This document shows, piece after piece, positions 1 through 4,160 of a stretch of DNA of 5,474 nt (within the stretch, counting starts at the first letter, position 1; each line of letters begins with the position of its first letter). The position numbers and the translations under genes are program-made. Source of the DNA: Dehalococcoidia bacterium (lineage in GTDB: Bacteria; Chloroflexota; Dehalococcoidia; SM23-28-2); contig JALHUG010000188.1 in the NCBI GenBank assembly GCA_022866185.1, positions 1 through 5,474 on the forward strand. Reading direction: 5' to 3'. The notes under the pieces are model-generated. The model had not been told where the DNA came from, searched no databases, and saw only the letters and a program-made list of their open reading frames with translations.

Positions 1-594
1 CGCCAGCGTGGGCTCAGGCGGGCTCGTCGGCGATGGCTCCGGCGTGCTCGTCGGCGGCGCAGTGCCCCCGTCGTCATACCCACCGAACTCGGCAGCCCAG
101 TACCAGTGATAACTATCCTCAGGGGAAGGGTCGTACGCCTGAGCGAGGCCGACCACCACAAAGTTAGGATTGAGCATATTGGCGTTGTGGCCTGGCGAGT
201 CGCGCCAGAGCTCGAAACTCATCTGGGGAGTGTCACTACCTGCCACCAGATTCTCGCCCTTCCAGGCGTTGAAGTTGTAGCCGAAGTCTGCCATCCGCTG
301 GAAGGGGTCTCGCCCCAGAGAGTCAGTATGGCTGAAGTAGTCGTTTTCGGCCATGTCGCGGCTCATCCACAGGGCGGCATCGGTTAAAGTTGGGGAAACA
401 CTTAGAGGCGCTAAACCATTGTCCGCTCGATGAGCGTTGATCAAATCCAGTACGGCCTGCTCATCCTGCCCTAGCTGTAGCCCTGCCACTCCTGAAGGAG
501 AGGTAGCCAATGACAGAAGGAGGGCTGCTACGAGGAGCAGCCCCAGCACCACTGGCCGCCACGATGGAATTGCTTTACCGGAAGAGATTGTCAT
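1..594 (-). CDS. Secreted CAP/SCP-domain (YkwD-like) protein, C-terminus off the left edge
   Basis: The minus-strand frame is open from an ATG at 594 to base 1, about 198 codons with no stop, so the gene continues outside the window. Residues 1-13 are polar with Lys7 and Arg13. Residues 15-31 are hydrophobic (VVLGLLLVAALLLSLA) and are followed by small residues, which looks like a Sec signal peptide cut near residue 37. A CAP domain follows at about 45-172, with the bacterial motifs FSHTDSLG (about 87-94), GENLVAG (about 113-119), SPGHNANML (about 133-141) and a closing AAEFGG. The two His and the Glu match the usual CAP cleft residues. After the domain comes a Pro/Thr/Ser/Glu-rich tail, encoded partly by an 11-bp direct repeat at 22-32 and 46-56, probably a wall-spanning or domain linker. 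Bacterial CAP proteins are extracellular and mostly of unknown function, so no substrate is assigned. No clear Shine-Dalgarno site precedes the ATG. The gene is divergent from rsmG. Confidence 0.9.
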   Translation of the reverse strand, partial: MTISSGKAIPSWRPVVLGLLLVAALLLSLATSPSGVAGLQLGQDEQAVLDLINAHRADNGLAPLSVSPTLTDAALWMSRDMAENDYFSHTDSLGRDPFQRMADFGYNFNAWKGENLVAGSDTPQMSFELWRDSPGHNANMLNPNFVVVGLAQAYDPSPEDSYHWYWAAEFGGYDDGGTAPPTSTPEPSPTSPPEPTLA

Positions 595-610
595 AACAAG
601 TTGACAGGCA

Positions 611-619
611 TGGTATAAT
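611..619 (+). promoter_or_regulatory. Possible extended -10 promoter toward rsmG
   Basis: TGGTATAAT is a perfect TATAAT hexamer with the upstream TGn extension, which can work without a -35 box. TTGACA at 601-606 is a perfect -35 hexamer but sits only 7 nt upstream, too close to pair with this -10. Transcription from here would give an rsmG leader of roughly 160 nt. The box overlaps the candidate minus-strand -10, so the two genes may share one AT-rich promoter patch. Confidence 0.35.
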
Positions 620-640
620 AAATCAGCGTTAGGGCCGCAA
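612..640 (-). promoter_or_regulatory. Possible promoter of the CAP gene
   Basis: Read on the minus strand, TTGCGG (640-635) and TATACC (617-612) are separated by exactly 17 nt. Both boxes are imperfect (4 of 6 matches each). The predicted start would be near 605, leaving only about 10 nt of leader and no ribosome binding site, so translation would be nearly leaderless. This is a weak call based on spacing alone. Confidence 0.25.
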
Positions 641-663
641 AACCGGACCCGACGTGCTCGGGG

Positions 664-696
664 CGGGGAGTTGGTTGTCCAGGCCGGCACTCCCCG
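664..696 (+). other. Hairpin in the rsmG leader
   Basis: CGGGGAGT (664-671) pairs perfectly with ACTCCCCG (689-696) around a 17-nt loop. There is no following T-run, so it does not look like an intrinsic terminator. A second, weaker near-palindrome, AGAC-N6-GTCT, lies at 717-730. The role is unknown; either could be a chance structure in GC-rich DNA. Confidence 0.3.
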
Positions 697-773
697 TCCT
701 GTGCTTTCCATAATATAGACGTTAATGTCTCCTTCGCCGTTACAGCGTATCTGACCCCCAGTATCACAAAGAC

Positions 774-779
774 GGTGAT
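774..779 (+). promoter_or_regulatory. Ribosome binding site that decides the rsmG start
   Basis: GGTGAT matches the 3' part of the canonical Shine-Dalgarno sequence and lies 7 nt before the ATG at 787. The longer GTG start at 775 falls inside this site and has no purine-rich site of its own, so 787 is preferred. A further in-frame ATG at 793 begins where RsmG homology starts and cannot be excluded. Confidence 0.45.
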
Positions 780-786
780 CCTATCC

Positions 787-1515
787 ATGCCCATGGAGGT
801 TCTGGCCCGAACTGCCCAAGCCCTCGGCCTTCCCCTGAACCCCCAGCAACTCCAACAGTTCGAGGAGTACTACCATCAGCTCATTGCCGCCAATCGGCGT
901 GTCAGCCTCACCAGCATCACCGACTACCAGGAGGTGCAGAGGCGACACTTCGGCGAATCGCTCGCCGTGGGCGCCGCCCTGTATCGAGCAGGAGTGCTCA
1001 AGCCTGACGAAGGGGCCAGGGTCCTCGACCTGGGCGCCGGTGCTGGCTTCCCCGGCCTACCCATGAGGATCGTCCACCCTGCCCTGCGATTGACCATCCT
1101 GGAAGCCACCCGCAAGAAGACCGTCTTCCTGGAACGCCTGCTGGCCCGACTGGGCTTGGAGGACGTGGCGGTGATCACCGGCCGAGCCGAGGCCGTGGCC
1201 CACGAGCCGGCTCATCGGGGAGGCTACGCCCTGGTGTTGGCGCGGGCGGTGGCTCCCCTGGCCGTTCTGGTCGAGCTGGCGCTGCCCTTTCTGGAAGTGG
1301 GCGGCTTCCTGGCAACCCCCAAGGGAAGCCGTGCCCCCCAAGAGATGGCCGAGGCCGGCCGCGCCCTGACACTCTGCGGGGGACGCCTTGCCTCGGCCGA
1401 GCCTCTCCCCTCCCCTGCCCTGCCCCTGACGCTGGTCCTAGTGGAGAAGATAGCCCCCACCCCTGCCACCTATCCCCGCCGCCCCGGCATTCCCGCCAAG
1501 CGCCCGCTGGGCTAG
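787..1515 (+). CDS. rsmG: 16S rRNA (guanine527-N7)-methyltransferase RsmG
   Basis: RsmG (GidB) uses S-adenosylmethionine to methylate N7 of G527 in the 530 loop of 16S rRNA; loss of this mark gives low-level streptomycin resistance in several bacteria. The product is 242 residues from the ATG at 787 and looks complete. The N-terminal helical part carries the family signature NRRVSLTSITD followed by RRHFGESL. The SAM-binding loop is VLDLGAGAGFPGLP (about residues 79-92). It is followed by LTILEATRKKTVFLERLL, the acidic strand end and basic helix typical of RsmG, and then LARAVAPL. The C-terminus ends in the characteristic EKIAPTPATYPRRPGIPAKRPL, so the gene is not truncated. It is a little longer than the E. 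coli protein (207 residues), mostly at the C-terminal end. No mnmG or parA/parB neighbour is present, although rsmG often sits beside them. The exact start is the only real doubt (GTG 775, ATG 787 or ATG 793). Confidence 0.95.
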   Translation: MPMEVLARTAQALGLPLNPQQLQQFEEYYHQLIAANRRVSLTSITDYQEVQRRHFGESLAVGAALYRAGVLKPDEGARVLDLGAGAGFPGLPMRIVHPALRLTILEATRKKTVFLERLLARLGLEDVAVITGRAEAVAHEPAHRGGYALVLARAVAPLAVLVELALPFLEVGGFLATPKGSRAPQEMAEAGRALTLCGGRLASAEPLPSPALPLTLVLVEKIAPTPATYPRRPGIPAKRPLG

Positions 1516-1565
1516 CCTGTACTGTCTCTTAGGTAATGTAGCGACGCCACACCACTCGATATGAG

Positions 1566-1627
1566 GACCTTCGCTTCGCTCAGGGCGACAGAAATGGGTG
1601 GCGTCATTCTGAGCAAAGCGAATAATC
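1566..1627. repeat. Dispersed imperfect inverted repeat (REP/ERIC-like)
   Basis: Arm 1566-1589 and arm 1603-1627 are imperfect inverted copies around a 13-nt centre. The cores are TTCGCTTCGCTCAG on one side and CTGAGCAAAGCGAA on the other, differing at one base. Outside the arms, GACGCCAC (1543-1550) is also complementary to GTGGCGTC (1598-1605), giving an alternative fold. The minus-strand translation reads RFAQND and PERSEG, peptide strings that recur as artefacts in annotations of many bacterial genomes because this repeat type is widespread. Mobility and function are unknown. Confidence 0.65.
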
Positions 1628-1769
1628 TCGGCACAGGCGGCGTCCTCGGCGGTGTATGCATGTCTCACGGCCGTTTGTGGCAGGACGTCAAAGGTCTCTA
1701 TGGATGACCACTCCATTTCGTCAGCGGCGAATTTTGATGGAAATGGGGCAATTGAGGCCCGAAAACCGC

Positions 1770-1798
1770 TAGACACGCGGGCGATAATGCCTTATAAA
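1770..1798 (+). promoter_or_regulatory. Sigma70-type promoter of the Yip1-family gene
   Basis: TAGACA (1770-1775, 5 of 6 to consensus) and TATAAA (1793-1798, 5 of 6) are separated by exactly 17 nt. The start of transcription would be near 1805, giving a leader of about 85 nt. Three small hairpins can form in that leader: AGAC/GTCT (1804-1815), GGCAG/CTGCC (1826-1843) and GCCG/CGGC (1857-1868). This is the most complete promoter on the plus strand of this window. Confidence 0.55.
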
Positions 1799-1877
1799 TT
1801 CAGAGACTCGTGTCTGAACAGGGGTGGCAGAGCGAAGACTGCCTGTCTAAAGGCTCGCCGAGAGCGGCTTTCCTGTA

Positions 1878-1883
1878 AGGAGG
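1878..1883 (+). promoter_or_regulatory. Shine-Dalgarno site of the Yip1-family gene
   Basis: AGGAGG is a perfect core 7 nt before the ATG at 1891, within the longer AAGGAGGG. TCCT at 1871-1874 could pair with AGGA at 1878-1881, but only as a weak 4-bp stem with a 3-nt loop. Confidence 0.75.
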
Positions 1884-1890
1884 GCACAAG

Positions 1891-2514
1891 ATGGGACTTC
1901 AAAGCACCGGCTTCCAGAACATAGGAAACTGGTTGGCGCGGTTGGTCAGACTCGACCTCACGGTCTTCGACGACGTGAAGGATGATGCTGCTGCGACGGC
2001 GCCCGCCCTTGCGGTGATGCTGGTCGCCAGCTTCGCCGCAGGCCTCGGCTCGTTGCTGTGGTGGATCACTCGGGACTTCGGGCCCGGAGACTCGAAGACC
2101 GGCGAGGCTTTCCTCAAGACATTTCTCCTTGGCGGCATTTTCCAAGCCGCTCTTTGGCTTGCCTGGGTCTACATCGCCGCCATGCTGCTATCGCGCGTCT
2201 TCGGGGCGGCAGCTGACCTCAATCGGATGCTACGAACCATGGGCCTGGCCTTTGCCCCCATGGTCATCACCATCTTGATGGTCATAGACATATTGGCCGT
2301 GCCCTTCGCCGTGATCGGCCTAGGCGCGACCCTCCTGCTGAGCAACGCGGCCATTCAGGCCAGCAGTGACGCTGAGCCACGACAGGTGATCATGGCCAAC
2401 CTGGCCGGCTTCCTTGTTTTCGCGATCGTTCTGGGGCTCCTAGGTACTGTCGCTCAGATCTACGACATAGGCGGAATAGCGCCAGGAATATTCTTTACTC
2501 CCCTCAACACCTAG
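1891..2514 (+). CDS. Yip1-family integral membrane protein
   Basis: The product has 207 residues and is mostly hydrophobic. The N-terminus has an amphipathic part (residues 8-30) with RLVRLDLTVFDDVKDDAAA. This resembles the opening of bacterial Yip1-domain proteins, where a short aspartate/glutamate-rich element precedes the first membrane helix. Predicted membrane segments lie at about 37-59, 80-102, 117-133, 134-152 and 168-190, so four or five spans. A short polar stretch with Asp, Glu and Arg (about 158-166) separates the last two. There is no signal peptide with a cleavage site. The eukaryotic Yip1 family acts in vesicle traffic; the bacterial members have no established function, so none is given here. 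The gene has its own promoter and a strong ribosome binding site, converges on the racemase-like gene, and appears to be a single-gene transcript. The family call rests on recognition of the N-terminal pattern and topology. Confidence 0.72.
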   Translation: MGLQSTGFQNIGNWLARLVRLDLTVFDDVKDDAAATAPALAVMLVASFAAGLGSLLWWITRDFGPGDSKTGEAFLKTFLLGGIFQAALWLAWVYIAAMLLSRVFGAAADLNRMLRTMGLAFAPMVITILMVIDILAVPFAVIGLGATLLLSNAAIQASSDAEPRQVIMANLAGFLVFAIVLGLLGTVAQIYDIGGIAPGIFFTPLNT

Positions 2515-2530
2515 GCCTCAGGCCAAAGCG

Positions 2531-2578
2531 GCCACCATGCTGGTGGCGCAAGGCTCCACCAGCATGGTGGAGCCTTGC
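2531..2578. terminator. Tandem hairpins, probable bidirectional terminator
   Basis: Hairpin A is GCCACCA-TGC-TGGTGGC (2531-2547). Hairpin B begins at the very next base: 14-bp perfect arms at 2548-2561 and 2565-2578 around a GCA loop. The two can also cross-pair, because 2532-2546 is a perfect 15-bp inverted copy of 2556-2570. The block lies in the 75-bp gap between two convergent stop codons (2514 and 2590), where a two-way terminator is expected. No T-run follows on either strand, so termination may not follow the classic intrinsic mode. Confidence 0.7.
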
Positions 2579-2589
2579 CGCGGGCGCTT

Positions 2590-3786
2590 CTAGCCTGCCG
2601 CCTCTTTCGCTCGTAGCTCCGCTATCTGCTGGCGGCTGTAGCCCAGGTCGAGAAGCACCTCCTCCGTGTGCTGGCCACGGCGAGGGGCCAAGCTGCGCAC
2701 TGATCCCGGCGTCTGGGAGAGCTTAGCCCCGATCCCCACCTGCTGCACCTTGCCCACCGTCGGATGCTCCAGCTCCACCACCATATCCCGCGCCCGCACC
2801 TGAGGGTCGTTGAACACCTCCTCCAGGCTGTAGACCGGCCCCACGCAGATGTCAAACTGGCGCAGGTACTCGAACCACTCGTCGCGCGTCCTGGTCTTGA
2901 ACTTCTGGCGGAAGTAGTCGAACATCTCGGGGTGCTTGTCGGCGTTCATCTGGTAGGGAATGAAGTCCTCGCGGCCCAGGGCGCGGCAGAGGGGCTCCCA
3001 GAACCAGGGCTCCAGGCAGCCGATGCTCAGCCACTGGCCGTCCCTGGTCTCGTAGACGCAGTAGAAGGGGACGGCGCCGTTGAGGAGGCTTTGGCCAGGC
3101 CTAGGAGCCGCACCAGAGGCGAAGTACTGGCTGACGGCGCCCGCAAGCAGAGAGATGACGCCATCGGTCATGGCCATGTCCACGTACTGGCCCCGGCCGG
3201 TCCGCTCGCGGGCGATGATGGCCGCCAGGATGGCGAAGGCGGCGTAGAGGCCGCCGCCGGCGAAGTCAGCGATTACGTTCATGGGGATGGCCGGCGGCGT
3301 GCCCGGCCAGCCGATCATCCCCAGAGCACCGCCGATGGAGATGTAGTTGATGTCGTGGCCCACCAGATTGGCGTAGGGGCCGCTCTGCCCATAGCCTGAA
3401 AGGGAACAGTAGACGAGGCGCGGGTTGATCTGGCTCAGCGTGTCGTAGTCGACCACCAGGCGCTTCACCACCCCGGGGCGGAAGCCCTCCAGCACCACGT
3501 CGGCCGTCTCGGCCAGCTTGCAGAAGACCTGGCGAGCGGCCTCGTTTTTCAGGTTGAGAGCGATGCTGCGCTTGTTGCGGCTGAGCGCATTGAAGGCCAT
3601 GGCGCGCTCGCTGACGTCGCGCTCCAGCAGGCGGCGAGCGGCCTGGCCGGCCAAGCGGCTGCCGGTGCCCGCCGGCTCCTCGACCAGCAGGACGTCGGCC
3701 CCCAGGTCGGCCAGGAGCATCGAGCAGTAGGGTCCGGGGGCCAGGCGCGACAGGTCGAGAACGCGGATTCCCTCCAGGGCCAGCAT
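2590..3786 (-). CDS. CaiB/BaiF CoA-transferase family protein, probable alpha-methylacyl-CoA racemase
   Basis: The 398-residue product is a class III CoA-transferase family member, starting MLALEGIRVLDLSRLAPGPY and continuing with LLADLGADVLLVEEP. The central block is SLSGYGQSGPY, then GHDINYISIGGALGMIG, then VIADFAGGGLY. Racemases of this family use His, Asp and Glu. H144, D174 and E259 (in GCLEPWFW) each sit 18 residues beyond the His126, Asp156 and Glu241 I recall for the Mycobacterium tuberculosis enzyme MCR, which favours 2-methylacyl-CoA epimerisation over CoA transfer. The extra residues fall in a loop near 42-65. The C-terminal part contains VFNDPQVRARDMVVELEHPTVG and GQHTEEVLLDLGYS, as is usual. 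The ATG at 3786 is chosen because GGGAGG precedes it by 8 nt and the best promoter lies just upstream; a longer GTG start at 3846 would fall inside the promoter spacer. The substrate cannot be read from sequence; a related CoA-transferase remains possible. Confidence 0.9.
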   Translation of the reverse strand: MLALEGIRVLDLSRLAPGPYCSMLLADLGADVLLVEEPAGTGSRLAGQAARRLLERDVSERAMAFNALSRNKRSIALNLKNEAARQVFCKLAETADVVLEGFRPGVVKRLVVDYDTLSQINPRLVYCSLSGYGQSGPYANLVGHDINYISIGGALGMIGWPGTPPAIPMNVIADFAGGGLYAAFAILAAIIARERTGRGQYVDMAMTDGVISLLAGAVSQYFASGAAPRPGQSLLNGAVPFYCVYETRDGQWLSIGCLEPWFWEPLCRALGREDFIPYQMNADKHPEMFDYFRQKFKTRTRDEWFEYLRQFDICVGPVYSLEEVFNDPQVRARDMVVELEHPTVGKVQQVGIGAKLSQTPGSVRSLAPRRGQHTEEVLLDLGYSRQQIAELRAKEAAG

Positions 3787-3794
3787 GAGCAGTA

Positions 3795-3800
3795 CCTCCC
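3795..3800 (-). promoter_or_regulatory. Shine-Dalgarno site fixing the start of the racemase-like gene
   Basis: GGGAGG on the minus strand lies 8 nt before the ATG at 3786 and is extended to AGGGAGGT. The alternative upstream GTG at 3846 has no comparable site. Confidence 0.7.
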
Positions 3801-3834
3801 TCTCACATAGGAAAGAAGGCGGAGATTCAGCCGC

Positions 3835-3863
3835 ATGATGGCCCACCCTGGAAACTGTGTCAA
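3835..3863 (-). promoter_or_regulatory. Sigma70-type promoter of the racemase-like gene
   Basis: On the minus strand a perfect TTGACA (3863-3858) is followed after exactly 17 nt by CATCAT (3840-3835, 4 of 6 to consensus). The start of transcription would be near 3828, giving a leader of about 40 nt before the ATG at 3786. The weak -10 next to a perfect -35 would suit a regulated promoter. Confidence 0.5.
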
Positions 3864-3888
3864 GGTTACGGCGGGGCGGTAACCGGTT
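3864..3888. promoter_or_regulatory. Candidate operator abutting the -35 box
   Basis: GGTTAC (3864-3869) and GTAACC (3879-3884) form a perfect 6-bp inverted repeat with a 9-bp spacer, and the palindrome AACCGGTT (3881-3888) overlaps its outer arm. The site starts at the base directly upstream of the -35 hexamer. Symmetry and position suit a dimeric regulator acting on the racemase-like gene. No regulator gene is visible in this window, so the binding protein is unknown. Confidence 0.4.
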
Positions 3889-3942
3889 CGCTGTTGGTGG
3901 CTTGATCCCGACCCCCGCCTTAAGGCGATCGACTATTTAAAT

Positions 3943-4004
3943 CCACCTCTGCGGGATAAATCCCGCAGCTTCCCCAAAGCTGAGGGTTTCAACCCTCAGG
4001 GTGG
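3943..4004. ncRNA. Candidate structured RNA: four-way junction (cloverleaf) fold
   Basis: A closing stem CCACC/GGTGG (3943-3947 and 4000-4004) holds three hairpins placed end to end. The first is CTGCGGGA-TAAA-TCCCGCAG (3949-3968), the second CTT-CCCCA-AAG (3969-3979), the third CTGAGGGT-TTCA-ACCCTCAG (3980-3999). Only T3948 is left outside stems and loops. It lacks tRNA features: the T-loop pattern, the arm lengths and a 7-bp acceptor stem are all missing. Inverted repeats fold on either strand, so the transcribed strand is unclear. It may be a transposon-end guide-RNA scaffold remnant or DNA hairpins acting in transposition. Transcription is not shown. Confidence 0.4.
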
Positions 4005-4056
4005 TCTTATCTTCTTGATGACCATAAGGCGGGGGCATCAGATTCGCCTCCCCATG

Positions 4057-4076
4057 CCCCAGCCTTCAGGCTGGGG
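4057..4076. repeat. Perfect hairpin with TTCA loop, possible element end
   Basis: CCCCAGCC (4057-4064) and GGCTGGGG (4069-4076) pair perfectly around a TTCA loop (4065-4068), and the loop-flanking T and A could add a ninth pair. The third hairpin of the cloverleaf has the same loop. This type of hairpin is common at the right ends of IS200/IS605 elements. Because it lies about 85 bp past the pabC stop, it could also slow or end pabC transcription, though no T-run follows on the minus strand. Confidence 0.55.
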
Positions 4077-4160
4077 TTGCGTGCGAACCCGAAAGCCCAG
4101 AGCCCACCAACCATGAACCAGTTATGCGGGGCGGCGAGAGGGCAGGGAGGTCACATGGCA

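Larger units (their letters stand above)
1516..1890. other. 375-bp gap between rsmG and the Yip1-family gene
   Basis: No convincing gene is present. From left to right the gap holds a dispersed inverted repeat (1566-1627), an unassigned stretch of about 140 bp (1628-1769), a sigma70-like promoter (1770-1798), and a leader with small hairpins before the ribosome binding site at 1878. No U-tailed terminator is visible after rsmG, so read-through into the downstream gene is possible. Minus-strand translation across 1628-1776 gives an open stretch that I do not recognise. Confidence 0.6.
3912..4080. mobile_element. Possible IS200/IS605-derived non-autonomous (PATE-like) element
   Basis: This gene-free stretch is made almost wholly of inverted repeats. 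An 11-bp outer pair, CCCCCGCCTTA (3912-3922) and TAAGGCGGGGG (4025-4035), encloses a compact multi-hairpin block (3943-4004). The left arm itself extends into the palindrome CGCCTTAAGGCG (3916-3927). A further hairpin with a TTCA loop follows at 4057-4076. Subterminal hairpins of this look are typical of IS200/IS605 ends, and short copies lacking both tnpA and tnpB are known as palindrome-associated elements. There is no transposase or tnpB fragment here, and I see no target duplication, which these elements do not make anyway. The boundaries are approximate. Alternatives are a structured RNA gene or an elaborate terminator for pabC. Confidence 0.5.

Noticed and set aside
106..387. Plus-strand 93-codon open frame
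   Set aside because: It is antisense to the CAP domain, whose motifs are clear on the minus strand.
601..619. TTGACA and TATAAT read as one sigma70 promoter
   Set aside because: The two perfect hexamers are only 7 nt apart, far short of the 16-18 nt needed. Only the extended -10 reading was kept.
591..794. Minus-strand 67-codon open frame ending at the CAP start (ATGA overlap)
   Set aside because: It spans the divergent promoter region and hairpin, has no recognisable protein features, and its start lies inside rsmG. The ATGA junction is most likely a coincidence.
1438..1776. Minus-strand 112-codon open frame across the rsmG 3' end and the following gap
   Set aside because: It contains the RFAQND and PERSEG peptides produced by the dispersed repeat, overlaps rsmG at its end, starts with GTG and has no binding site. 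The first 50 codons (DEMEWSSIETFDVLPQTAV region) look somewhat protein-like and could be a gene remnant, but I do not recognise them.
2764..3399. Plus-strand 211-codon open frame
   Set aside because: It is a long shadow of the GC-rich racemase-like gene on the other strand, rich in Val/Ala/Gly/His with no domain pattern and no binding site.
3787..3846. N-terminal extension of the racemase-like protein to a GTG at 3846
   Set aside because: The extra 20 residues do not resemble the family, the GTG falls within the promoter spacer, and a good Shine-Dalgarno site marks the ATG at 3786.
3943..4004. tRNA gene
   Set aside because: The cloverleaf lacks a 7-bp acceptor stem, a standard anticodon arm and the T-loop consensus, and the arm lengths do not fit.
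3912..4080. CRISPR array
   Set aside because: The repeats are inverted and each occurs once per strand; there are no regularly spaced direct repeats.
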